From contig CAJKRH010000004.1 in the NCBI GenBank assembly GCA_905202255.1, forward strand, positions 1-64,000: a DNA stretch of 64,000 nt. The letters run 5' to 3'. A program made the translations under genes and the position numbers. This document shows, piece after piece, positions 17,691-26,952 of the stretch; within the stretch, counting starts at the first letter, position 1; every line of letters begins with the position of its first letter. The notes beneath the pieces are model-generated. The model worked only from the letters and a program-made list of their open reading frames with translations. It ran no database searches and was not told the origin of the DNA. The DNA is from an uncultured Ruminococcus sp. GTDB lineage: Bacteria; Bacillota; Clostridia; Oscillospirales; CAG-272.

Positions 17691-18524
17691 ATGACTTATT
17701 TTGAACTGAAAAAATATATATCCGAAAAACTCGTCGCCACAAGCGGCGAGCTTTCCGATTATGAGGCACTTCTCTTCATAGAGCGGCTCTGCGGCATTTC
17801 GCGTGCGGAGCTTCTCATGCGTATGCATGACGAGGCGCATTTTGATGAGAAACTGCTTGAAAATATGCTCGCAAGGCGAACAAAAGGCGAGCCTGCCGAA
17901 TATATTCTTGGAGAGACGGTGTTTTTCGATTTGCGCATAGGACTGACGCGCGATTGCCTTATCCCGCGCGCAGATACGGAATTTGTATGCGAAAAGGCGC
18001 TCTCGCTCCTGCCCGAAAATGCGCGCGCGGCAGACCTCTGCACAGGCAGCGGCTGTATCGCCATAGCGTTGGCAAAGCACGGCGGTGCCCATGTTTTCGC
18101 CTGCGATATATCCGCGGGCGTTATAGAAAAAGCCAAAGAAAACGCGGCGGCAAACGGCGTTTCGGCGCTGACCGAATTTTCCGTTGCCGATGTGAAGAGC
18201 GACGCGCTCGAGGGCGAATATGATATGATAATATCGAATCCGCCGTATATCAGAACCGCCGATATCGCGGGGCTCGGCGAGAGCATCGCATATGAGCCGT
18301 ATATCGCGCTCGACGGCGGCGGCGACGGCATGGATTTTTACCGCGCGATACTGCGCTATGCGCCCTCTCATCTGAAAGCCGACGGAAAAATAATTTTTGA
18401 GATAGGATACGACGAGGAGAGCGAAATAAAAAACCTCGCCGCATCATTCGGGCTTGGCTGTGAGGTTTTCCGTGATTACGGCGGAAATCCGCGCGCGGCT
18501 GTGATTTTTCGAAAGGAAGAATAA
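17691..18524 (+). CDS. prmC: Peptide chain release factor N5-glutamine methyltransferase
   Basis: 277 residues: an N-terminal helical domain (about 1-75), a Rossmann SAM-binding domain with DLCTGSGCIAIALA and the catalytic NPPY motif (ISNPPYIRTADI). Methylates the Gln of the GGQ motif in release factors to raise termination efficiency. ILGETVFFDLRIG and LIPRADTE are family-typical. It begins 3 bases after the yqhQ stop and is followed 2 bases later by murI, so the three form one operon. Confidence 0.95.
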   Translation: MTYFELKKYISEKLVATSGELSDYEALLFIERLCGISRAELLMRMHDEAHFDEKLLENMLARRTKGEPAEYILGETVFFDLRIGLTRDCLIPRADTEFVCEKALSLLPENARAADLCTGSGCIAIALAKHGGAHVFACDISAGVIEKAKENAAANGVSALTEFSVADVKSDALEGEYDMIISNPPYIRTADIAGLGESIAYEPYIALDGGGDGMDFYRAILRYAPSHLKADGKIIFEIGYDEESEIKNLAASFGLGCEVFRDYGGNPRAAVIFRKEE

Positions 18525-18526
18525 CC

Positions 18527-19327
18527 ATGGACAGACGACCGATAGGCGTTTTTGACAGCGGACTCGGCGGGCTTTGCGCCGTTTCCGAGCTCACAAAAAT
18601 ACTCCCCGGAGAGGATATAATCTATTTCGGCGATACAGGCAGGGTGCCTTACGGCTCCCGTTCCATTCAGACACTGCGCAAATACGCCGCCGAGGATATC
18701 GCTTTTCTTCTCTCACACGATGTGAAAATGATACTTGCCGCCTGCGGCACGGTCAGTTCATCTGTGCTCGAAGATTTTGCGGGCGAGTGTCCCGTTCCTC
18801 TTCTCGGCGTTGTCGACGGCGCGGTAAAAAAAGCCGTTTCGCTCTGCCATGGCGGCAAAATAGGCATAATCGGCACGGAAACGACAGTAAACAGCGGTAT
18901 TTTCGAGCGAAAGATTCATGAGATTATGCCAGATGCCAAACTGAAAAGCATTGCCTGTCCGCTATTTGTGCCGCTCGTGGAAAACGGATTTATCTCGCGC
19001 GATTGCGAGATAACACGCCTCATGTGCCGCCATTATCTCGCGGAAATGAAGGCTTTTTCTCCCGATGTACTTATTCTCGGCTGCACACACTTCCCTATCA
19101 TATCGGAAATAATAGCCGATTTCATGCCAGATGTCGCGCTTGTAGATCCTGCAAAGGAAGCGGCGCATGAGCTTCTTCATGTGCTGAACTCCATGGGCAT
19201 CGCTTCCGGCAGCACGCGCGGCGAGGTGAAATATTTTGTTTCCGATGCGCCCGAGCGCTTCTCGGCAAACGCATGGATTTTCCTCGGCGGCGAAAACGAG
19301 ATAAAGGCAAATAAAGTGGAACTCTGA
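18527..19327 (+). CDS. murI: Glutamate racemase
   Basis: 266 residues. Makes D-glutamate for peptidoglycan by a two-cysteine, cofactor-free mechanism. N-terminal GVFDSGLGGLCAV and FGDTGRVPYG match the family, and the second catalytic Cys lies in LGCTHFP. The first catalytic Cys lies in AACGT where most MurI proteins have ACNT, so the substrate-contacting Asn is replaced by Gly. Third gene of the yqhQ-prmC-murI operon, closed by a hairpin terminator. Confident; the substitution deserves note. Confidence 0.94.
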   Translation: MDRRPIGVFDSGLGGLCAVSELTKILPGEDIIYFGDTGRVPYGSRSIQTLRKYAAEDIAFLLSHDVKMILAACGTVSSSVLEDFAGECPVPLLGVVDGAVKKAVSLCHGGKIGIIGTETTVNSGIFERKIHEIMPDAKLKSIACPLFVPLVENGFISRDCEITRLMCRHYLAEMKAFSPDVLILGCTHFPIISEIIADFMPDVALVDPAKEAAHELLHVLNSMGIASGSTRGEVKYFVSDAPERFSANAWIFLGGENEIKANKVEL

Positions 19328-19344
19328 AAACGAATATGTGTATA

Positions 19345-19376
19345 AAAGCAGGGCGCGGTTTTCCGCGCCCTGCTTT
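19345..19376 (+). terminator. Terminator of the yqhQ-prmC-murI operon
   Basis: Perfect 14 bp GC-rich stem (AAAGCAGGGCGCGG and its complement) around TTTT, followed by TTGTTG. A similar but degenerate hairpin lies at 19695-19720. Confidence 0.8.
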
Positions 19377-19378
19377 GT

Positions 19379-19690
19379 TGTGTCGAAAAAGTATTTTTCA
19401 CTGTAAAAACAGATAGATAAAAGTATTTTTTTGTATAGCCTTCTCCTGCGGGAGAAGGGGAACCGCGATAGCGGTGGATGAGGAGTAAAATTGAAATTTT
19501 GACGCAAATATTACTATAATTTATCTGTAAACACCTCATCCGTCGCCTACGGCTACCACCTTCCCCTGTCTCGGCGACGCCGACCGCGTTTGCTTCGCAA
19601 ATCGGTCAATTCCCCACTGGGGAAGGCTTTCTTTTGTTGCCGATTCTATGTATCGCCAAAACTAATTTCTGAATTTATGTTTTTTCGACG
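19379..19690. repeat. Palindromic intergenic repeat element (MITE-like)
   Basis: No gene. Ends carry GTCGAAAAA and its complement TTTTTCGAC. Inside are nested palindromes: CCTTCTCC/GGAGAAGG, GGATGAGG paired with CCTCATCC about 60 bases on, and CCTTCCCC/GGGGAAGG. Similar hairpins (GGGCGC...GCGCCC) lie just outside both ends. Elements of this general style recur between genes in gut Clostridia; copy number cannot be judged here. Confidence 0.6.
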
Positions 19691-19729
19691 CTTTGGCAGG
19701 GCGCAGTTTTCCGCGCCCTCTTATTTTTA

Positions 19730-21160
19730 TTACTGTCTTACTGCTTTTTCTTTCTTTTTCTCGGGAGGAAGCAGTTCTTTTTTGCGTCTTGCTTCCTTTG
19801 CCACGAAGCTGCTCAGAGCGAAAAGCGCTATTACATTGGGGATAACAAGGAGCAGATCAAAAACATCCTGCAGGTTCCACACGAGGTCATTATAGAGCAT
19901 GGAACCGACAAAAACGCAGGCAAGCGACACGAAATTATATATTATCAGTGCCGACTTTCTGTTTCCGAAAAGCGATACTATATTCAGCCTGCCGAAATAA
20001 TTCCAGCTGATTATCGTTGAAAAAGCGAAGAACAGGAGGCACACCGCGACAAAAGCGCCGCCTATCTTATCTCCGAATACGGACGAAAACGCCGCCTGCG
20101 CGAGATTTGTCTTTTCATATCCCGCAATGCCCGAAAGCCCGTCATGACCCGCATACATCGTTGAAATGACGACTAGTGCCGTCAGCGTCAGCACGACAAA
20201 TGTGTCTATAAATACGCCTATCATGGCGACAACACCCTGTTCATGCGGATTTTTCACCTTGGCGATGGCATGCGCATGCGGCGTTGAGCCCATGCCCGCT
20301 TCATTGGAGAAAAGACCGCGCTTCGCACCCTGCGATATGGCTGTTTTCAGCGCATAGCCGATTCCGCCGCCGATAAGTGCATCGGGTCGGAAAGCATATC
20401 TGAATATCATGCCGAATGTCTCCGGCACATATTTTATTCTCACGCAGATTATCGCAAGAGAGCCGACGATATAGATAAGCGCCATTACGGGAACCATCTT
20501 TTCCGTCACGGAAGCAAGCCGTTTGGAGCCGCCGAAAAATACAAGCGCCGCAAGCAGAGTAATCGCCAGACCGACTGCCCACGCAGGTATGCCGAAGGCA
20601 TTGTTCATGGATTCACCTATGGAATTTGACTGAACCATAGCACCCATAAGTCCGAGCGCCAGTATCGCCGCTATCGAGAAGAATACGGCAAGCGCCTTTC
20701 CGAATTTCCCGCGGAAAGCTTCCTTTATATAATATACAGGACCGCCGACAACCTCTCCGTTTTCATCCGTCTGCTTTGTTTTCTGCGCTAGAGTTGCCTC
20801 GGCATATATCGTAGCCATGCCGAGAAAAGCTATCAGCCACATCCAGAATATGGCACCGGGTCCGCCTATGAGTATAGCACCGCAGGCACCGACAATATTT
20901 CCCGTGCCGACCTGCGCGGCAATAGCCGTTGTCAAAGCCTGAAACGAGCTCATGCCGTCCTTGCCTGCTTTTTTGCCGTTCAGGCTGAACTCGCCGAACA
21001 TTCTCCGCCAGCCTTCTCCGAAGCAGCGTATCTGCACAAATTTTGTGCGGAAGGTAAAGAAAAGTCCGCAGGCGATGAGAAGAATCGTGATGGCATAATC
21101 GGCAAGGATATTGTCGATTTTCACCACTATGTCGTTGAGTGCGTTTAAAAATCCGGTCAT
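19730..21160 (-). CDS. Sodium:alanine/glycine symporter (AGCS family)
   Basis: 476 residues with about 11 membrane segments. Family motifs: GMSSFQALTTAIAAQVGTGNIVGA, GGPGAIFWMW and GLFSNEAGMGSTPHAHA. Imports small neutral amino acids with Na+. The ATG at 21160 is preferred because GGAGG lies 8 bases before it. The leader carries a tandem glycine riboswitch, so glycine is the likely main substrate or signal, and import may be linked to glycine disposal. The C-terminus is Lys/Glu-rich and cytoplasmic. Monocistronic with its own promoter. Confidence 0.95.
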   Translation of the reverse strand: MTGFLNALNDIVVKIDNILADYAITILLIACGLFFTFRTKFVQIRCFGEGWRRMFGEFSLNGKKAGKDGMSSFQALTTAIAAQVGTGNIVGACGAILIGGPGAIFWMWLIAFLGMATIYAEATLAQKTKQTDENGEVVGGPVYYIKEAFRGKFGKALAVFFSIAAILALGLMGAMVQSNSIGESMNNAFGIPAWAVGLAITLLAALVFFGGSKRLASVTEKMVPVMALIYIVGSLAIICVRIKYVPETFGMIFRYAFRPDALIGGGIGYALKTAISQGAKRGLFSNEAGMGSTPHAHAIAKVKNPHEQGVVAMIGVFIDTFVVLTLTALVVISTMYAGHDGLSGIAGYEKTNLAQAAFSSVFGDKIGGAFVAVCLLFFAFSTIISWNYFGRLNIVSLFGNRKSALIIYNFVSLACVFVGSMLYNDLVWNLQDVFDLLLVIPNVIALFALSSFVAKEARRKKELLPPEKKKEKAVRQ

Positions 21161-21293
21161 AAAGCTTTCCTCCAAAAAATGAAAATAGGAGCCGTCCGTA
21201 CCTCGGGCAGCTCCGCAAACAAATCAGAAAAAGCAATATTTCTGCGATATATCACGCCGAAAATACGGTTAAGATACGCACAGTGAAAATTTG

Positions 21294-21446
21294 CTCTGTC
21301 CTTTTGCCTGAGAGATTCGGCTTTTGCCTTGCACCTTCGGCACCCAAACGGGTTTCTCCAGAGTTCTCTGTATTTTCCGGTCCTATCCTTTTTATTCGGA
21401 TGCCTGAGAGTATTGCTCCTTCGGCGGGCATCTGCCACTTTCCCGA
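21294..21446 (-). ncRNA. Tandem glycine riboswitch
   Basis: On the minus strand two aptamers are recognisable, each with the conserved CTCTCAGGCA piece and a GCCGAAGG-type loop, the second ending in AAAAGGACAGAG. It lies between a promoter and the AGCS symporter gene, the classic arrangement. In Firmicutes the tandem form usually activates in glycine; here the direction of control is not decided by sequence alone. Confidence 0.93.
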
Positions 21447-21499
21447 AAAACTTCAAAGAGATTTTATTTATCGGCTTTTGCGTGCCGATATTTTAGTAT

Positions 21500-21528
21500 A
21501 TTCTATCACTAATGATAAAAGAAGTCAA
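21500..21528 (-). promoter_or_regulatory. Promoter of the riboswitch-symporter transcript
   Basis: Minus strand TTGACT, 17 bases, TAGAAT, about 50 bases before the first aptamer. Confidence 0.7.
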
Positions 21529-21551
21529 TAGTCTGTAAAAATATTTTATGC

Positions 21552-21577
21552 AAAAAGGGGACTTTCGTCCCCTTTTT
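21552..21577 (-). terminator. Intrinsic terminator of the Cys-rich surface protein gene
   Basis: Stem AAAAAGGGGAC/GTCCCCTTTTT with loop TTTC, directly after the stop codon at 21596. Confidence 0.85.
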
Positions 21578-21595
21578 TACTGTTCAATATGTCGA

Positions 21596-24500
21596 TTATT
21601 CAGCCGAGCTGAAGAAGCCCTTCTTATAGAGGAAGTAGCCTCCGACGCCGGCAACAGCAACAACAGCAACGATACCGATAACTATTGCAACTGCGGGATT
21701 GGATTTCTTCGCTGTCTTTGCGGAGATTACGAAGAATTCGCCTGTGCTTTCGCTGAGACCTTCGCCCGAAACGGTAATCTTGCTTCCGCTGCGTTTGAAA
21801 TCTGTAATCTCAACTGGAGCATTGCCCTTTATCGTATAAACCTTGACGGATGTCTTCTTGTTTTCCTCGGGAAGAAGTATTGTAGCACTCATGGAATTGT
21901 CAAGAGCAACCTTTTCGCCCGAGTTTGTCATTTCAACGGTATATGCCTTTATAAGAGCGGCATCGGAAGAAACCTCTCCCTTTTCCTTCAGGAATTTCAT
22001 CCATGAATCGAACCAGCTGTAATCGCCGGAAGACTTCTCGGAAACACTGTAGAAATATGTATCGGCGTTGCTTCCCGTAACAGTGAGAGAAACATTGCCG
22101 TCGGAAAGTCTGAGGAGCTTCTTGTTGCCGTCGTTTACGATTTCATATCTGAAACCGCAGGCAACGCATTTCTTTGCGTTTTCACCGTCGTCAATGAAGC
22201 TGTGCTTGCCTGTTGCGGGTGTTGTTGTTTCCTTGCGTGTACCGCATACGCTGCATTCGTATACGGTAGAACCGTCTGCAACGCAGGTTGCTTCCTTGCT
22301 GGAAACAAGAACCATCTTGTGGTCTGACAGAGGGAGATCCTCTCTCTTTTCGGTGCCGCACTTGATGCATGAGCAAACTCTGTAGCCCGCTTCCTTACAT
22401 GTGGAATTCTTCACTACAACATATTCGCTGAAGGAATGTCCTGTAGCGGCTATTCCCTCTGTATCCGTATTGTGACATACGGAGCAGGTGCGCGTTTTTG
22501 AACCTGCCGTGGTGCATGTGGCAACCTTTGTTATAACCCAGTCACCGTATTTATGACCTGCGGCGCAGGGATTTGTAGCGGGGATAGTTTCTGTTTTTGT
22601 CTTGCCGCAGACTGAGCAGGTATATGTCTTTACGCCGGCAGTCGTGTTTGTAGCGGGAGTTGTGATAACGCCGCCATCAAACTTATGTGCGCCTGCGGAA
22701 ACCGTTTTTGTAACAGTGAATCCGCAGTTTGCATGAGTACAGATATATGTCCATACGCCGCCGACTGTGCAGTCTGTAGAAGCTGTTCTCTGGAGCACGA
22801 AATATTTATTGAAATCATGTCCGCATGTCTGATCGGCGCAAACCTGAATCGTGCCGCACATTGTGCATTTCTGAATCCATGTGCCGTTTGCAAGTCTCTC
22901 TCTTTCACCGTAGGTATGGCCGGAAGCGGGAACCGCTCTGACCTCTTCCTTCAGACACTTCTTGCACTTGAAGGTACCGCTGCCGCCGCCCCATTCCTTG
23001 GCTTCTTCGGAGCAGGGAACGATTTCATATTTTATTACTTCCCATTCGTGTGAGCAAGCATTGGGATCGGGTCTGTTGTTGCAATCCGTGGTTGTGCAGC
23101 CCTTGTAGAGCGGACAGGTGGGAACAAGGCAGAAACCGCAGACCGAGCATGTCGCATGGGTTGAAAGGTGACCGGAGCCGCCGCCCTGATTGAGACATCT
23201 CGTCTCGCTACAGCCTCTGTAGTTCTTGCATTCGGAATAGAGGCAGCTGCCGCACTTAGGGCATTTGCCCCATACATCATGGAAAGCACTATGCTCTATT
23301 GTGCCGCCGTAAGGATTCTTTGCGCACTTTGTGGGTGTACAGCCTATATACTCTTCACAGTCAGCCATGAAGCAGCTACCGCACTTTGAGCAAATAGAGG
23401 TAGTATGTGTTGGACCGTGAGGAACCTTGCCTGTGGAAGAACCGTTGCATCCGCTTGCCGTGCCGTCGCAACCGATGTATGCCACGCAAAGAGCATTGAG
23501 ACACTTTTTGCAGTAAGGGCAGGTTTTGTGAACTTTGGTATCGTTGTAGTCGTGGGTAACGAGCCGCTTATTGCAACGCGTACAGATATTGCTTGAGTTG
23601 GGAGTGTGTCCGAGAGCGTTGCCTTCTTTTGTACCGCAGACCTTGCACTTCTTGGGATCCGTGCAGGTAGCCGCCTCAAATGTATGGCCCGGCGCTGCCT
23701 TTGTGGCACCGCACTTTGTACAGGTCTGATCCTGCGTGCAGCTCGGATTCTTGGGAGACCAGTCATGTACGCAGACCACTGCGTTGCAGCGGTCGCATCT
23801 GCCGTTATTGTCGGTGTCTACATGAGCGGTGGGGTCAGCCTTGCCTTCCGTTGCATTGCAACGCTTACATTTCTTGGGCGACTGGCATGTAGCGGCTTCC
23901 CAGTCATGTCCGAGGGGATTGCCGCTTGTTGCACCACATGAGCACTTTGCAGGCTCTGTGCAGGTTGCGGGTGCGTATGAATGAGTATGTGTTCCCTCGA
24001 GAGGAGCGTCTGTTGCGGTGAAGATGTTGTGCTCTGTTCCGCATACGATAGCCGTTATTACCGCGGAATACTTTGCGCCGGATGTAGAAGGAGAAAGATT
24101 CGTATTTATCTCAAGAGATGTCGGCATGTTGGGATATACGCTCGGCTCCTGACCGGGTGTGCTCTCGAGAACAACTGTCTGAGGACCGCCGAATGTATAT
24201 TTGACTTCGATTCTGTATTTGATATTGCTCAGCGTAAATGTTCCGGAATTAAAGCTTAATGTAAGATGGATTGTGTCATTCTTTACCGAAGTAGCCGCGC
24301 TGATAACAGGAAGTATAACCGTCTGTCTGTAAGCATCGCCTGCCGCGCTGCTCTTTGAAGAGTCTGCGGCGTAGCGTGCATATAATGTATATGCGCTACC
24401 TGCTGTAATACCAGTAAATGTACCTGTGCGCTGATATGTATCGCCGTCGATACTGTACTCAACGCCGTCTACAGTCTTAACCGTGAAGCTGGTTTTGTCT

Positions 24501-25180
24501 ATATTGGAAAATTCAATGCCCGTCGGAACAGGAACAGTCGTGATAGTAAGAGCGGGGCTGTTTGCGCTCGGCTCGGATGTTGTAGTCTCGGCAACGCGGG
24601 CATAAATAGTATATGTCGTGCCTGCCTTGATTTTCACTCTGTTGCCAACAAGAGCCTGGTTTTCATAGTAGAAAGTAGTCTTTCCCGCATTACCCTGCTG
24701 CCATGTAGCGCCACCGTCAAGGCTGTATTCATAATCGGCACTTGTATTGAGCGTGATATTTGTAGAGCCGTAACTTGAATAAGTGGGGGCAGAGGGAGCG
24801 GCAGGAGCGGAAGTTTTTGTCTTCTGTGTTATGGATGTTACTTTTCCGCTGTTATTAAAAAGCGTAAGAGTATACTCCTCGCCTGCCTGCATTCCGCTGA
24901 ATATCGTCTGGCTGATGCCTTTGTCAACATTCACCGTGTCTGCCTGCGTGCTTTCACTATAGTTATTCGGACCGGTGACGGTAACATAGTAGCCCTGTGT
25001 TGCATCAACGGTATGTATCGTGATTGATTTATCGGTATAATCCAAAACTCCGAGAGTGGTGGATGAACCGCCTGTGGCATCGGCATGAACATGCGAATGT
25101 TCGCCTGTCAGGTCAACCGTGCCTATCATGCTGAAGCAGAACAACAGCACGAGTGCAAATGATAAAATCCTTTTTTTCAT
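21596..25180 (-). CDS. Large Cys-rich surface protein with zinc-ribbon-like repeats (1194 aa)
   Basis: Signal peptide (about residues 1-30), then Fn3-like/Ig-like domains with two-fold repeated EYSLDGGATW and EYSIDGDTYQ units (about 35-390). A long Cys-rich region (about 395-1000) has CxxC knuckles every 20-30 residues (CTEPAKCSCGATSG, CQSPKKCKRCNATEG), including four copies of a distinct CxxCxxC...Y-x-GC...C module. Next come a globular domain, a C-terminal membrane helix (VAIVIGIVAVVAVAGVGGYF) and a short Lys-tail, so it is anchored outside the cell. The start at 25180 has GGAGG four bases upstream; an upstream ATG at 25222 gives no signal peptide. Function unknown; metal binding is plausible. 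Confidence 0.88.
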   Translation of the reverse strand: MKKRILSFALVLLFCFSMIGTVDLTGEHSHVHADATGGSSTTLGVLDYTDKSITIHTVDATQGYYVTVTGPNNYSESTQADTVNVDKGISQTIFSGMQAGEEYTLTLFNNSGKVTSITQKTKTSAPAAPSAPTYSSYGSTNITLNTSADYEYSLDGGATWQQGNAGKTTFYYENQALVGNRVKIKAGTTYTIYARVAETTTSEPSANSPALTITTVPVPTGIEFSNIDKTSFTVKTVDGVEYSIDGDTYQRTGTFTGITAGSAYTLYARYAADSSKSSAAGDAYRQTVILPVISAATSVKNDTIHLTLSFNSGTFTLSNIKYRIEVKYTFGGPQTVVLESTPGQEPSVYPNMPTSLEINTNLSPSTSGAKYSAVITAIVCGTEHNIFTATDAPLEGTHTHSYAPATCTEPAKCSCGATSGNPLGHDWEAATCQSPKKCKRCNATEGKADPTAHVDTDNNGRCDRCNAVVCVHDWSPKNPSCTQDQTCTKCGATKAAPGHTFEAATCTDPKKCKVCGTKEGNALGHTPNSSNICTRCNKRLVTHDYNDTKVHKTCPYCKKCLNALCVAYIGCDGTASGCNGSSTGKVPHGPTHTTSICSKCGSCFMADCEEYIGCTPTKCAKNPYGGTIEHSAFHDVWGKCPKCGSCLYSECKNYRGCSETRCLNQGGGSGHLSTHATCSVCGFCLVPTCPLYKGCTTTDCNNRPDPNACSHEWEVIKYEIVPCSEEAKEWGGGSGTFKCKKCLKEEVRAVPASGHTYGERERLANGTWIQKCTMCGTIQVCADQTCGHDFNKYFVLQRTASTDCTVGGVWTYICTHANCGFTVTKTVSAGAHKFDGGVITTPATNTTAGVKTYTCSVCGKTKTETIPATNPCAAGHKYGDWVITKVATCTTAGSKTRTCSVCHNTDTEGIAATGHSFSEYVVVKNSTCKEAGYRVCSCIKCGTEKREDLPLSDHKMVLVSSKEATCVADGSTVYECSVCGTRKETTTPATGKHSFIDDGENAKKCVACGFRYEIVNDGNKKLLRLSDGNVSLTVTGSNADTYFYSVSEKSSGDYSWFDSWMKFLKEKGEVSSDAALIKAYTVEMTNSGEKVALDNSMSATILLPEENKKTSVKVYTIKGNAPVEITDFKRSGSKITVSGEGLSESTGEFFVISAKTAKKSNPAVAIVIGIVAVVAVAGVGGYFLYKKGFFSSAE

Positions 25181-25359
25181 ATTTCCTCCGATTTTGCAAA
25201 TATTTTCGGCAAAGACGCTCACTTTTCAAAAAGCGATACCGCTTTTCGGCTTCCCCTGCCGAAATCATCGCCATGCAAAAAAGCCGCTTTTTTAGTTTGC
25301 CGCTTGCATTTTATCAAAGTCGGGAAAAGGCGCGTCCGCCCCGCCCGTCTTCAAGTCTT

Positions 25360-25388
25360 ATTATATACAAATATATAAGATTTGTCAA
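25360..25388 (-). promoter_or_regulatory. Promoter of the Cys-rich surface protein gene
   Basis: Minus strand TTGACA, 17 bases, TATAAT, full consensus, with about 175 bases of leader. The rest of 25181-25524 shows no gene. Confidence 0.8.
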
Positions 25389-25524
25389 GTCATTTAGCCG
25401 ATGTTTAAAACAAATTCACAACTTCGCTGCGCGTCATCGGAAGGCACCGCGGCGAAGTGATTTGAATTGATTTCTTTTTTGATTTGCAATATAGCTTTTA
25501 ATATAATTATCATGTCATTTTACG

Positions 25525-25552
25525 CAAAAAAGTCGGGCATATCGCCCGACCT
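25525..25552 (-). terminator. Terminator after wecB
   Basis: Stem GTCGGGC/GCCCGAC followed on the minus strand by TTTTTT, about 20 bases past the wecB stop. Confidence 0.8.
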
Positions 25553-25570
25553 TATTTTGCTTGTTTTTAC

Positions 25571-26659
25571 TCATTTTTCGAGAATATCCGCTATTCTCAC
25601 GCAGGCTTTTCCGTCGCCGTAGGGGCAGGCACTGTGCGCCATTTTGCCGTATTCATCGGCATCGTCAAGCAGTGCCGAGAGAGCGCGCGAGACCGCATTT
25701 TCATCCGTGCCGACGAGCCGCAGTGTACCCGAGGTTATCCCCTCGGGTCGCTCTGTCGTATTCCGCATCACGAGCGTCGGCTTGCCGAGAGCCGTCGCCT
25801 CCTCCTGAATGCCGCCGCTGTCCGTCATCACGAGGTAGCAGCGGGCAAGAATATTATGAAAATCCACCACCGAAAGCGGCTCGCAGAGGCGCACCGCATC
25901 GCATCCGGCAAAAACCTTCTCCGCCGTTTTTCTAACCGCCGGATTCGGATGAACGGGATATACCGCCCGCGTATCCGGATGTGCTTCTATCGCCTCGCGT
26001 ATCCCGCAAAGCATTTTTTCGAGCGGCTCACCGATATTTTCCCGCCTGTGCGCCGTTATCAGTACAAGCCTTTTTTCGCCCGCCCATTCAAGAAGCGGAT
26101 GTGAAAACCCTTTTTTCACGGTCGTTTTCAGTGCGTCGATGACGGTATTTCCCGTAATGTATATACCGTCCGAAATGCCTTCTGCGGCAAGGTTTTCACT
26201 GCTCTTTTCCGTCGGGCAGAAGCGATATTTCGCAATTATGTCTACGGCATTGCGGTTGAATTCCTCGGGGTATGGCGAATAGAGATTGTGCGTGCGCAGA
26301 CCCGCCTCGACATGACCGACGGGTATCTTCATATAGTATGCCGAGAGCGCCGCCGCAAAAGCACTCGTCGTATCTCCGTGCACAAGCACGACATCGGGCT
26401 TCTCCGCCGCGAGCACATCTTTCATTCCGCAGATAACGCCTGTTGTTATATCAAAGAGCGACTGCCCCTCGCGCATGAGCGCAAGGTCATAATCCGGCTT
26501 CACTCCGAAAGCGGCAAGCGCCTCGTCGAGCATAGCCCTGTGCTGTCCCGTCACGCATACGCAGGTGGAAATATTCGGTCTCCTCCGAAGCTCACACACG
26601 AGCGGACACATTTTTATCGCTTCGGGACGAGTGCCGAATACGAGCATTATTTTTTTCAT
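25571..26659 (-). CDS. wecB: UDP-N-acetylglucosamine 2-epimerase (non-hydrolysing)
   Basis: 362 residues, normal for the family. N-terminal FGTRPEAIKMCPL, VHGDTTSAFAAALSAYY, HVEAGLRT, PEEFNR, ITAHRRENIG and TDSGGIQEEA are signature motifs of the GT-B-fold epimerase that interconverts UDP-GlcNAc and UDP-ManNAc. The product feeds cell-wall or capsule polysaccharide synthesis. GGAG lies 8 bases before the ATG. It follows a DUF1653 gene and ends in an intrinsic terminator. Confidence 0.95.
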   Translation of the reverse strand: MKKIMLVFGTRPEAIKMCPLVCELRRRPNISTCVCVTGQHRAMLDEALAAFGVKPDYDLALMREGQSLFDITTGVICGMKDVLAAEKPDVVLVHGDTTSAFAAALSAYYMKIPVGHVEAGLRTHNLYSPYPEEFNRNAVDIIAKYRFCPTEKSSENLAAEGISDGIYITGNTVIDALKTTVKKGFSHPLLEWAGEKRLVLITAHRRENIGEPLEKMLCGIREAIEAHPDTRAVYPVHPNPAVRKTAEKVFAGCDAVRLCEPLSVVDFHNILARCYLVMTDSGGIQEEATALGKPTLVMRNTTERPEGITSGTLRLVGTDENAVSRALSALLDDADEYGKMAHSACPYGDGKACVRIADILEK

Positions 26660-26717
26660 AAATATATCTCCATAATATGTTTTATGAATATATTATTATC
26701 ATAATATTGCAGATAAA

Positions 26718-26930
26718 TCAGCCTATAAAGGAAAATCTCTTTTGCTTTTTACCGTCGTGAGTGACCGTTTCGTTCCACATTGAGAGAGGACGCACCCAAA
26801 CTCCGCCCTCGCCGTAGAGCGCGCGGTAGACCACCATCGGCTCGAGCGTTTCCGAGTGCTTAGCGATGAAAAGCACCTCATATTCATTTCCTTTGAAATG
26901 TCTGTATCTGCCTGCTTTTACCTCTTCCAT
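26718..26930 (-). CDS. DUF1653 protein (70 aa)
   Basis: Short cytoplasmic protein with the DUF1653 pattern KAGRYRHFKGNEYEVL, HSETLEPMVVYRALYG and WVRPLSMWNE. The start chosen has GGAG 7 bases upstream. The frame stays open further upstream to 27104, but that part is only the antisense of the repetitive tail of the next gene (Arg/Lys-Pro repeats) and is rejected. Role unknown. It lies between an AI-2E family exporter gene and wecB, all leftward. Confidence 0.88.
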   Translation of the reverse strand: MEEVKAGRYRHFKGNEYEVLFIAKHSETLEPMVVYRALYGEGGVWVRPLSMWNETVTHDGKKQKRFSFIG

Positions 26931-26952
26931 ATCTTGTCTCCGTTTTAATTTT

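Noticed and set aside
17304..18371. 355-codon minus-strand open frame over yqhQ/prmC
   Set aside because: Antisense to two well-identified genes; no domain, no Shine-Dalgarno.
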